Origin: Candidatus Woesearchaeota archaeon
GTDB taxonomy: Archaea; Nanobdellota; Nanobdellia; Woesearchaeales; JAFCFN01
DNA length: 26,352 bases
Direction: 5' to 3'
NCBI GenBank assembly: GCA_017609245.1
Contig: JAFCEI010000003.1
Span: 1-26,352, forward strand
Part shown: one piece after another, positions 14,801-22,202 of the stretch
Layout of the letters: each line of letters opens with the position of its first letter
How positions within the stretch are numbered: position 1 is the first letter of the stretch
The notes under the pieces: model-generated
Told to the model about the DNA's origin: nothing
What the model saw: only the letters and a program-made list of their open reading frames with translations
Database searches by the model: none
Translations under genes and position numbers: made by a program

Positions 14801-17800
14801 AACATCAGGAGTCAGGTCTACAGGGATGTATGAATCTATCGAAGGTACGCGGTTTATGTTATTGACTGTTATCGTGATTGTCTCCTGGTCTGTCATGCTG
14901 CCATCTGTCACATTAAACAGAACAGAGTAATTTCCAGAATCGTCAAATCCAGGTGTCCAGTTAAATGATGGACTGTTTAGCGAGCCAAATGTCGCATTTG
15001 TGCTGTATGTTAAAGTGTCATTATCCATGTCTGATGCAGTAAGGTCTATTATCAAGGTCGAGTTCTCATCAATTGATCTATTCCCTATTTCAGGAAGGAC
15101 TGGCGGCAAGTTTTGGATTGTTCTTACTGATGAATTTGCTGATGTTCCTGAAAAGCTGTGCTGGTCTTCTGGAGTCACTTCGCATGTCCAGTTCTCATCC
15201 CTTGTTGTGCTGACATTGCCTATTGTCTGAGCTGTCAAGGATGGGACTAGTATTGAGTTGTTGTACCATCTGAATGTTGTTGAAGCCTCTGGGTCTGAAT
15301 CCTGGTCTGAATATGAATAATTACATGTCAGGTCAGATGTTGTGTTTGGTGATGAAGGTAGGATGTTTACTGAAGATGCTGTTGGAGCGTGGTTTACATC
15401 AAATGCATAGTTATCTTCAACAGAAGAGCACAAGGATGAATCATCGCATACAATCACCCAATAGTTTTGTGTTGTTTGGTCTGACTGCTGTGCTGTATAT
15501 GAGCAGTTCGCAGGGTTATTCTGGGTGTTTGTTATCGAGCAGAATTCTGTGTCTGCACAGCCTAAGATCGTGATGCTTGATGAGTTGCAGACATAAGCTG
15601 TTATGTTTTCTGCTGGCTGGTCAGCATCTGACCAGTCTATTATGAAAGTTACATTGTTGCTTACATCTGTCGGGTTTGCTGTATTTGAGTTATCAGTCAC
15701 AGCGTTGATTGAAGGTGCTGAAGAGCCTATTGTTTCTGTTGTTGAGTTTATAGGTGTTCCTGTTGAGGTTCCATCATTAGGGGTAACTTCACATTTCCAT
15801 GTCTCTGCATCAGATGTGTTTCCAGAGCCTATTGTCTGGGTTGTCAGTCCTGTAAAGACATCATCTTTATACCATCTGAATGTTGTTCCTGATTCAAGGT
15901 CGTCATCATCATCTGAATATGTGTATGAGCAGTTCAGGTCTGCAATCGTGTTTGGATTGTTTGGAGTTATGTCTGGGACAGATGTTGTTGGGGCTGTGTT
16001 TGCTATCTGTGCTGTATTGCTTGAGTTGTACCATAAAGAGTTGTCAAAACTATCTGATACTTTTTGTGAGCAGGTTATGTTGTCGTTCCTGTTTCCGTTT
16101 CCTGGCTGGCTTAAGTCCAGTGTATTTGATGTTTCTCCAGGTATCTCTATCATATTCAGATACCACTTCCAATAGGTTTGTGTTTGGGAGTCTGAATCTG
16201 CATCAGCATATATCCCTGCATTGCATGTGATCACATCATTTGTCTTGGGTGTTGTTGTGCTTAATGAAGGCTGTGTAGCAAGTGTTGGAGCAGTGTTTGC
16301 AACTATAAATTCAAATGTTGATGTGTTTGCCCAGTTGTTTGATGTGTCAACTGCATAGAATTTCCACTGGACTGTTTCACCTCTTGTTGAGGTGATTGTT
16401 GTCGTATAGTTTGATGTGCTTGTTGTGAAAGGTATCAATGATGAGTTTACCCAGTTGCCTGTGTCATTTATCGAAAATACATATCCTGACAAGTTAACAT
16501 TGTCCTGCCATGTTGCATTGAACTCTACCCTGTCTCCAACTCTTATTGTTGTTGCGTTTAGGCCATTGTTTGACCATGTTGGAGAGGTTGTGTCACTGAC
16601 TATTATAAAGTATGTTGACTGAGATGATGTATAGTTTTGGGTTTCAGGGTAGATGGCTGTGATGTTGTATGATCCTGTGCTGCTGAAGGAGGTTATGTTT
16701 GTCAGTTGTGTTGAGCCATTGTTGATAAGAGTATTGTCCAGGTATAATTCTAAATAACCTGCTGCAGGAGCTATCATGCTGACTGTTATATTGATAGGTG
16801 TATTTTGGTCTACAGTTGTGTTGCTGCTTGCTCCATCTAATGTCAGGTTTATTGCTGAGCTGGCCTGAGTTATGTTTACAAATCTTGTTACAGAAGCTGA
16901 TGAGTGGTTCTGGTCACCTGTGCTTATGGCTGTGTAATTATAGTAGTTTGCTCCTAAAACTGTTATTTCAGATGTTCCTTTTGGTGATCCATCCCTGTAT
17001 AATATGGCTGTTCCGTATAAAGTGGCTGCTGTTGCATTTGTCTGTGCTCCATATGTTGCTGTCAGGTCTGATTCTGTTCCGTTCAGGTACAGATGTATGT
17101 CGCCTGCTGCTTTTGTGATTGTGTAATTGCTTGTGTTTGATGCTGAGGTGTAGTTTTGTGTTGCTGACACATTGCATACATAGGTGTAGTTGCCTGCTGC
17201 CAGAGTAATTAATTGATTGTTTTCAGATGTTACATTCTGACCGTTTCTATATAACTGCTCATTTGCTTCTGGGTTTGTGCATGAGCAGGAGGCGTTTATT
17301 GCTGTGCCGTATGTTTGTGATGATGGTGGGTTGAATGTCAGCGAACAGGTTGATGCTGCTTTTGAAACTGTATATGCGAAGGTGTCTGTTATGTTCTGGT
17401 TGCCATCTGTGTCATTTGCAATAGATCTCCAATAATATGTTCCTGCTGCTAAAGAAGGGTAGTTCAGGTAATATTCATCGCCATAATTTCCTGTTGGGCT
17501 TACTGTGCTTGGAGAGCCTGTAAAGTTGTGCTCAAACTTGACTGTGTCTAATCCTGAGCCTCCTGCATCATTCCAGGTCATGTTGAACTGGTATGCCTGT
17601 GCTGGAGAGTATTGGGTTCCTGAAGCTGGCGATACTGTCGGATTGCTCCAGTAAGGAGGGACTGTCTCCTGCACTGTGAAGTTGGAAGATTGGCTTGCAA
17701 GGTTTCCTGTCGTGTCATTTGCATAGATGGTGTAATTGATTAGGCCGTAATTGCCTATTGTATCCCAGTTATTGTAATATGCTGTGCCGTCTCCCAAAGC

Positions 17801-20800
17801 CATAGGATAGTCTGTTCCGTTGATGTTTACCCAGACCTGGTCTACTTCAAGGTCATCTGTGACAGTTGCTGTGATGCTGAATGAAGGGTCTCCTGCCTTG
17901 ACAGGGTCTGGGGTTGCGTTTATGTTGCTGAGTGTCGGGCTGGACTCATCTGATATGTCAAATTCTATTGGCGTGTCTGTCAGCAATGAGATGTCTGAAG
18001 AAGGATTTACAGATATGGTGAAGTTGCCGTCTCCGTAGTTGGTTGAGTTCAGGGTTAGATTAATTATTGCCCAACCCTCTTCATCAGTTACAGCGGACGT
18101 TACATAATCGCCAGTTGCATTGAATCTTGTTATGTTTATTGTTTTGTTGAATACTCCTTTACTTTGGTTGAGTGTGTAGGTTATGCGGATTGGGTAGGAT
18201 CTCTCCATATCATTTCCAGTAAATGAAGCGAGAGCACTAGGCATATCTACATAACCTGTAATCGTTGCTTTTTCTAAATTAATCAAATAAAGTGTTGATG
18301 TACTTATATTTGATAATTCTGTAAAATTCAATGTAGAATTAGTATAAACATACAGTCTGTTTGTAAAATTAGAATTCTCAATTATATTATTTGAATTATC
18401 ACGTAAAAAAACATAATTTGTAAATGTGGATTTTAAAATTGTTTTGGTATAGTCATCTATATAGAGATTATCTGCAAAATAAGAGTCAGTTATGTAAACT
18501 GTTGGGTTATGCAATTGAAAAAATACTCTGTTATAAAACATTGAATTGTTAATGTTATGTGTTTTGTTTCCTCTAATATCGAGTTCTGAAGAATTTAATG
18601 TTAAGTTGTTTAAATTGCTATAACCGTTAATATTCAAGTCAAATGGCCATCCATCTACTGCACTTTTAATTACTGAATTCTTAACAGTAAAATTAGCATT
18701 ATCTGAAACATTGATTATATTGTTGCTGTCAGCATCAACAATCAAAGTCAAATTGCTATTTTCTAAAGTGAATGAGTATCCATCTGTAACAATCAAACTG
18801 CTTTCATTAAATCTCAGATCTTTTCCAACACAATGTACATTTCCTGTTGTCGCATTTATTATCCAATCACTGCCTGAACTCGGAGGTGAACAGTTTACAT
18901 CTGATGATAAAATTTCGAGAGTATCTGAAAGATTTAGCGTTTCAAAATTAGCGTGATTACAAAGAATATTATAGTCTTCATCATAATTTATTGAAGAGAA
19001 TGTCCTTGTATATTCAAACAGATTTTTAGTTGCATTAAAAGTCATCAATGCTGACTGATCAGAGAAAGTTATATTGCAGGTTCCTGTGCTTATTACTGCT
19101 CCAGAGGTTGTATTTGTATAATTAGCATAAAAACTTACATTATCACCTACCCTTACTTCATCATCTTCATAATAAGGCATTCCAGAATCTGTCTCATCCC
19201 AAATTGTTAGTTCTGAATTTGCTCCTGAAGTATAGTTTGTGAAATGAGGCACTGTGAACTTCAGTTCTCCAGAACCATAGGAAATAATAGTGCAGTCAGG
19301 ACACACAGCATTATCTCTTAAAATAATAGGAGTTTTTCCAAAGTTCAGGTTTTTGAATGTGATATTTGCAGATTTGTTGAATTGAGGATAAGCATTTGAA
19401 TCCATCCTTACAAAATTATGGCTAAACTTAAATGCTGCAGATGCGTCTGCCATATCTGTTTCTGTGGTAAATTTAACCTGAGTATTATTGTCTGTGCTTA
19501 CGATTGAATCTTCAGCATCGTCTACAAGCAATATAGAATTGACTGAAGCCAGAATATCGATCCGTGGGAAACTTAAACCATTATCAGAATCTGTCCTTTG
19601 TATCCCTTCTCTTTTCAGGAGCTCTTCAACTTCTGCCGGTGTCGGACTCACACCATTAACAAGTTCATAATATTGATAAAGCAAAGCTGCAGCTCCTGCT
19701 GCATGAGGTGTGGCCATAGATGTTCCTGAAAGCGTAAGCGTCCCTCCGCCAAGTTTTGTCGATGTGATTGATCTTCCAGGAGCAAGCATGTCAAGTATTT
19801 CGTCTGTGTTTGAGAATGATGAAACAGAATCATCTTTGTCAGTTGAACCTACTGCAGTTGCATTTGAAGCGCAGGCAGGATAATTAATCGCATTGCTATA
19901 ATAATTGTTTCCAGAAGCTACTGTGACAAGAATTCCTTCCCCTCTTGCAGCAGATATTGCTTGGGCTGCATAGTATGGGTCGCAGCTTGCATGATCATTG
20001 TATGCTCCGCCACCAATACTTACTGTAATCACAGATATATTATACTGAGATGCATTATCAGTGCACCACTCAACTCCAGCTGCATAGTCTGATTCATAAC
20101 ATCTTCCTTCTGCATCACATGCTTTGATTGCTACAAGTTTTGCATCTGGTGCAACCCCTTTATATGTTGCATCTTCAGATGCAACTATCCCTGCTACATG
20201 TGTTCCATGGCCTTCATCATCATAAGGATCTGAATCATCGTTGACAATATCATATCCTGCAATGACCTTATTTCCCCATCCATTGCCTAATGCAGAATGG
20301 TTATAGTCAATTCCGGTGTCTACGACACATACTGTCTGACCATGGCCTGTGATATTTACTCCATTAACTTGTGTTTGCCATACATCATCTGCATTGATTA
20401 TTGGAATGCTGTCATCAAGCGTCACATTGTATTGCTTATCAAGGTATATCTTTTTGATATCTGAGTTTTTCTGCAGTTTCTTAAGTCCATTTTTGTTTAC
20501 ATTTCCTGAGAATCCATTTATTCTTGAGAATTTGTGCTTGACTTTAAATTCAGATTCATCCATATCTAAAAGAGCAGAATCAACATTCTTCTTGATCTTG
20601 GCTTTTTTAGTCTTGATATCTTTTGCCTTAGGCTCTTTCATAAGAACGATGACTCTTGTCTCATTGTTCTGTTCTAATTCATCTATGACTTCTGAATCAA
20701 GGTTCTCTGTAAGCTCGATCTGGTCTTCAGCTGGCTGCGTAGTTAAATTCCATAGAGAGTATGAGAATGAACTCAGGTGAATTGTCGCATTGTTTACTAT

Positions 20801-21199
20801 GATTGAAAGTTTGTAATGTGTTTCATTGAAATCTGAAGGCAGTGTGCAAGTCTCTTTGCAATAATTGTTGAATGTGTTTTTAACTAGTTCAACTGTATCT
20901 AGAACAACATAGCTTCGGTTATTGTGATTCAGAATTACTGATGCATTTCCATCTCCTTCAAAAGAGCCTGACAGGCTGAATGATGTCAAGGTAAATAGCT
21001 CAGGCATATTTTCTAAACTGATTGTTAGATTCTGGCTTTGATTAAACGACAAGTTTAGTGCCTGCTCATACTGTAGGCTTGGGCCTGCAACAAAATATCC
21101 TGTTGGTGAAGGGTTTACAAGCACCATGAATCCTATGCCTATCACTAATCCTAAGAAAATCAATACAGAGTCTGATATCTTGTTTTTATTTTTTATCAT
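11858..21199 (-). CDS. Giant subtilisin-like surface protease with Ig-type repeats and polytopic membrane C-terminus
   Basis: 3113 residues. An N-terminal membrane helix (about 12-29) is followed by an I9-like propeptide (about 180-258) and a peptidase S8 domain (about 275-555). The triad is D294 (VVDTGID), H331 (HGTHVAG) and S494 (GTSMATPHAAG), with oxyanion N431, so it should be active outside the cell. Then come a beta-helix-like region (about 800-990), many Ig/PKD/cadherin-like domains (about 1070-2300), a Gly7 linker (2305-2311), a thrombospondin-1-like Cys motif (2321-2360), a mixed domain with DPMIMWHF (2473-2480), and about 12-14 membrane helices (2529-3033) with a basic cytoplasmic tail. 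Very many N-x-S/T sequons suggest heavy glycosylation. The start overlaps the winged-helix gene by four bases. The substrate is unknown. Confidence 0.9.
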   Translation of the reverse strand: MIKNKNKISDSVLIFLGLVIGIGFMVLVNPSPTGYFVAGPSLQYEQALNLSFNQSQNLTISLENMPELFTLTSFSLSGSFEGDGNASVILNHNNRSYVVLDTVELVKNTFNNYCKETCTLPSDFNETHYKLSIIVNNATIHLSSFSYSLWNLTTQPAEDQIELTENLDSEVIDELEQNNETRVIVLMKEPKAKDIKTKKAKIKKNVDSALLDMDESEFKVKHKFSRINGFSGNVNKNGLKKLQKNSDIKKIYLDKQYNVTLDDSIPIINADDVWQTQVNGVNITGHGQTVCVVDTGIDYNHSALGNGWGNKVIAGYDIVNDDSDPYDDEGHGTHVAGIVASEDATYKGVAPDAKLVAIKACDAEGRCYESDYAAGVEWCTDNASQYNISVITVSIGGGAYNDHASCDPYYAAQAISAARGEGILVTVASGNNYYSNAINYPACASNATAVGSTDKDDSVSSFSNTDEILDMLAPGRSITSTKLGGGTLTLSGTSMATPHAAGAAALLYQYYELVNGVSPTPAEVEELLKREGIQRTDSDNGLSFPRIDILASVNSILLVDDAEDSIVSTDNNTQVKFTTETDMADASAAFKFSHNFVRMDSNAYPQFNKSANITFKNLNFGKTPIILRDNAVCPDCTIISYGSGELKFTVPHFTNYTSGANSELTIWDETDSGMPYYEDDEVRVGDNVSFYANYTNTTSGAVISTGTCNITFSDQSALMTFNATKNLFEYTRTFSSINYDEDYNILCNHANFETLNLSDTLEILSSDVNCSPPSSGSDWIINATTGNVHCVGKDLRFNESSLIVTDGYSFTLENSNLTLIVDADSNNIINVSDNANFTVKNSVIKSAVDGWPFDLNINGYSNLNNLTLNSSELDIRGNKTHNINNSMFYNRVFFQLHNPTVYITDSYFADNLYIDDYTKTILKSTFTNYVFLRDNSNNIIENSNFTNRLYVYTNSTLNFTELSNISTSTLYLINLEKATITGYVDMPSALASFTGNDMERSYPIRITYTLNQSKGVFNKTINITRFNATGDYVTSAVTDEEGWAIINLTLNSTNYGDGNFTISVNPSSDISLLTDTPIEFDISDESSPTLSNINATPDPVKAGDPSFSITATVTDDLEVDQVWVNINGTDYPMALGDGTAYYNNWDTIGNYGLINYTIYANDTTGNLASQSSNFTVQETVPPYWSNPTVSPASGTQYSPAQAYQFNMTWNDAGGSGLDTVKFEHNFTGSPSTVSPTGNYGDEYYLNYPSLAAGTYYWRSIANDTDGNQNITDTFAYTVSKAASTCSLTFNPPSSQTYGTAINASCSCTNPEANEQLYRNGQNVTSENNQLITLAAGNYTYVCNVSATQNYTSASNTSNYTITKAAGDIHLYLNGTESDLTATYGAQTNATAATLYGTAILYRDGSPKGTSEITVLGANYYNYTAISTGDQNHSSASVTRFVNITQASSAINLTLDGASSNTTVDQNTPINITVSMIAPAAGYLELYLDNTLINNGSTQLTNITSFSSTGSYNITAIYPETQNYTSSQSTYFIIVSDTTSPTWSNNGLNATTIRVGDRVEFNATWQDNVNLSGYVFSINDTGNWVNSSLIPFTTSTSNYTTTITSTRGETVQWKFYAVDTSNNWANTSTFEFIVANTAPTLATQPSLSTTTPKTNDVITCNAGIYADADSDSQTQTYWKWYLNMIEIPGETSNTLDLSQPGNGNRNDNITCSQKVSDSFDNSLWYNSSNTAQIANTAPTTSVPDITPNNPNTIADLNCSYTYSDDDDDLESGTTFRWYKDDVFTGLTTQTIGSGNTSDAETWKCEVTPNDGTSTGTPINSTTETIGSSAPSINAVTDNSNTANPTDVSNNVTFIIDWSDADQPAENITAYVCNSSSITILGCADTEFCSITNTQNNPANCSYTAQQSDQTTQNYWVIVCDDSSLCSSVEDNYAFDVNHAPTASSVNILPSSPNTTSDLTCNYSYSDQDSDPEASTTFRWYNNSILVPSLTAQTIGNVSTTRDENWTCEVTPEDQHSFSGTSANSSVRTIQNLPPVLPEIGNRSIDENSTLIIDLTASDMDNDTLTYSTNATFGSLNSPSFNWTPGFDDSGNYSVLFNVTDGSMTDQETITITVNNINRVPSIDSYIPVDLTPDVDENDELQFNVTVTDPDLDILSYSWELDGSEEATTQAWLFEPDYDDEGDYNVTAIISDGINTTSQGWEVTVNNVNRAPVISLYSPTDTTPSITKGQSKSFSISASDPDGDSMSRQWYVNNVAQPGQTGTSYTYTSTSAGTYTIKVIVDDSDLDDVQLWTLTVNNPVVTDSSSGGGGGGGFAAAPILCIEDWQCSEWGNCTGTTQTRVCTDLNDCGTTADKPDETRICEEMAEESDMIIEIPAPVLTEESVKETAKKIAYQTGDASTEAHILEGYRKASDSVEIDRKIEYDPVEKKTRIHTVLKSTKVICGLKVYEDIPKCLAEKLEEIDFEDKNFEIINPDPMIMWHFTAAYDKDIDLSYEIEKLADTGCTDQITTLAVAEEIGKDCVKQLTPSLFKAVFPVLLIPLIAMLFIYFDRFKKEKKGKKSWIHKLGIGVEELLLLILILLNVADFLHLLPDYLDYIKKIISWTILAYLLYKISPTKLFFGKKKINIDFMIVFSYLLLIIKNAVAFIVVSIKESELMTHFYSTVLENTSIIEHTTFVAGGILLILLALYCTFKLKITKPSVMSLIHEQGDIPKNLFRSVVRFLSIFFVLLAFFVIVFNLMMEWLAISVYASILMTALFFYLFIFIKHSRKFNPKTLVHKLGAVGENFYEKFIEMMKSKQGIFLAISGLLILHLLVDLAVFIISYLLNIPNPLYLEHLNPLYHQPIIDLFMQQFISAPLLSDKIAISTIYLLNIIAMIMLLISPAYIWKYMYKNKHLAIASFPLGLFIGSAICFAIAPLFRLAQINAKDMVGVDIQSQLISPYLLSMQNIAIIALSAILIISIFRFLKRFILPLAVAAATGFFGWYIYYYFFDSINYYVITIFSLFYSYSYFIAVYLLLFLTIILLFYTLGVAFFIREMIIKRRLVFLDPDYRDKKEVHVLFKKIRSAIRKRNKVRTRALYSSIERKFKSLDEHLKKKMQKKVFKLHYKIQSRFKK
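15116..16291 (-). repeat. Three related Ig-like repeats within the giant protease
   Basis: Units start at residues about 1637, 1736 and 1938, each opening with AP(T) and containing a WY segment and a cysteine pair. The second and third are closest: both have TTFRWY, then AQTIG or TQTIG, then WKCEVTP or WTCEVTP. A different, cysteine-richer domain (1827-1937) separates them, so duplication was followed by insertion or shuffling. Confidence 0.6.
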
Positions 21200-21510
21200 G
21201 ATTTTTCAATCGCCTTTTTGAGTTCTGAAAATTTATTTTTAAGTCTTTCTTTGTCATGAAGTTCTATTGGTTTTTGATACTTAGATAATACGAGAAGGCT
21301 AAGTGTCAATTCTGTGGGATTTAATGAGATAACACTTGCTTTTCCTATCTTTTTGACATTTAGAACTTGTTTTTTTAGCAGATATTGTACTGTTCTGTGT
21401 GTCGCATTATAGCTCAATCCAGATCTTTTGCTGATGTCTGATATTGTCAGCTCAGTAAAAGGGTCAGAAGTAAATAAGTTCAGTATCTTGGTGATAAATT
21501 CAATGTTCAT
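21196..21510 (-). CDS. Winged-helix regulator leading the giant protease operon
   Basis: 104 residues. ITKILNLFTS (6-15), LTISDISKRSGLSYNATHRT (21-40) and VQYLLKKQVLNVKKIG (41-56), followed by a hairpin ASVISLN, form a winged helix-turn-helix; the end (about 70-104) is a charged helix likely to dimerise. It probably controls its own operon (inference), since two matching inverted repeats lie in its promoter and leader. Its TGA overlaps the ATG of the giant protease gene (ATGA at 21196-21199), so translation is coupled. This repeats the arrangement at 7168, where a small winged-helix gene overlaps a surface-protein gene, but the two regulators are not obviously close relatives. Confidence 0.82.
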   Translation of the reverse strand: MNIEFITKILNLFTSDPFTELTISDISKRSGLSYNATHRTVQYLLKKQVLNVKKIGKASVISLNPTELTLSLLVLSKYQKPIELHDKERLKNKFSELKKAIEKS

Positions 21511-21512
21511 AG

Positions 21513-21528
21513 TATCTAAAAATAGATA
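21513..21528. promoter_or_regulatory. Operator O1: perfect 16-bp inverted repeat in the leader
   Basis: TATCTA, four As, TAGATA: perfect 6-bp arms three bases before the start codon at 21510, inside the predicted leader. Repeated almost exactly 40 bp away as O2. Confidence 0.6.
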
Positions 21529-21552
21529 ATTACATCCATTATTATATTATAT

Positions 21553-21568
21553 TAACTATATTTAGATA
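21553..21568. promoter_or_regulatory. Operator O2: second copy at the transcript start
   Basis: TAACTA, TATT, TAGATA: same 6-4-6 layout as O1 with 11 of 12 arm bases identical. It lies between the TATA box (21573-21582) and the predicted transcript start near 21552, where a bound dimer would block polymerase. Exactly 40 bp separate it from O1. Confidence 0.6.
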
Positions 21569-21572
21569 ATTG

Positions 21573-21582
21573 ATTTATAAAG
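21573..21582 (-). promoter_or_regulatory. TATA box of the giant protease operon
   Basis: Minus strand CTTTATAAAT, about 68 bases before the ATG at 21510, predicting a leader of roughly 40 bases that contains operator O1. Confidence 0.6.
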
Positions 21583-21613
21583 TTTTTGGTTTAGAAACAG
21601 TATTTGAAAGAAT

Positions 21614-22195
21614 TTAGCTGCAGCTATCAGCAAAAGCTGCTAATGTTTCTTTTGAGACTTCTCCTCTGAGTTTTTCATTTGTTCCTGCACAGACAAATGC
21701 AGGCACTGTTCCTAGATCATGATCAAAACAATTATTAAAATAATGATCCCATGTTTGTTCTTTCCAGAAAAAATCATAAGTTGAACTTAGTTCTTGAACA
21801 ATTGGCTTCATAGAATTGCTGTGGGGTTCATCTAAGTAGAAAAAAATAATTGTGTCGCTTGTCAAGTTAAAATCAGCTAAACATGTGTTACTTGGAGCTA
21901 TTGGTTTGTCAGTTTCTTCTTGTTCTTCATCCTCTTCTTCGTTTTCTTTATCATATTCTTTAATAATATCTTCAGCAGCTTCTTCAGTCTCTTCTGCTGT
22001 TTCAACAACAGGCGTTTCTGTTGTTGGCTTTTCTGCTTGCTGAACTTGTTCAGGTTCTGCGGAAGGTTTCGCTGTATTTATAGGAATATATAATCCATCT
22101 TCAAGAACAAGAACTATTAGATATGCTCCTGCTGTTACAACTAAAAGCACTAGAACAATAAATACTAAATTTTTCTGTGTATTTGTCTGTGTCAT
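21614..22195 (-). CDS. Membrane-anchored thioredoxin-fold protein lacking CxxC
   Basis: 193 residues: a membrane helix (about 10-31), a long acidic, disordered linker rich in Glu, Thr and Pro (about 42-98), and an extracellular thioredoxin-like domain (about 102-193). IIFFYLDEPHSNSMKPIV (116-133) aligns with the usual YxxWCPHCKxMKPxV, but the CPHC is EPHS (123-126), so neither redox cysteine is present. GTVPAFVCAG (162-171) keeps the cis-proline loop. Four other cysteines (C105, C156, C169, C192) may form structural disulfides. It is likely a non-redox binding or chaperone module (inference). It begins seven bases after the stop of the 959-residue gene, so the two form an operon. Confidence 0.78.
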   Translation of the reverse strand: MTQTNTQKNLVFIVLVLLVVTAGAYLIVLVLEDGLYIPINTAKPSAEPEQVQQAEKPTTETPVVETAEETEEAAEDIIKEYDKENEEEDEEQEETDKPIAPSNTCLADFNLTSDTIIFFYLDEPHSNSMKPIVQELSSTYDFFWKEQTWDHYFNNCFDHDLGTVPAFVCAGTNEKLRGEVSKETLAAFADSCS

Positions 22196-22202
22196 TTTTT
22201 TA

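Noticed and set aside
15603..16175. 190-codon plus-strand frame within the giant protease gene
   Set aside because: Antisense to Ser/Thr/Asn-rich Ig repeats, which lack antisense stops because of codon bias. No ribosome site or promoter, and the minus frame is continuous with conserved domains.
14200..17900. Repeated segments as a CRISPR array
   Set aside because: Repeats are diverged, about 270-300 bases long, in one reading frame and match Ig-type protein domains. No short identical repeats with unique spacers.
20349..20780. 143-codon plus-strand frame opposite the protease propeptide
   Set aside because: Hydrophobic, motif-free shadow of a clear I9-like/S8 coding region.
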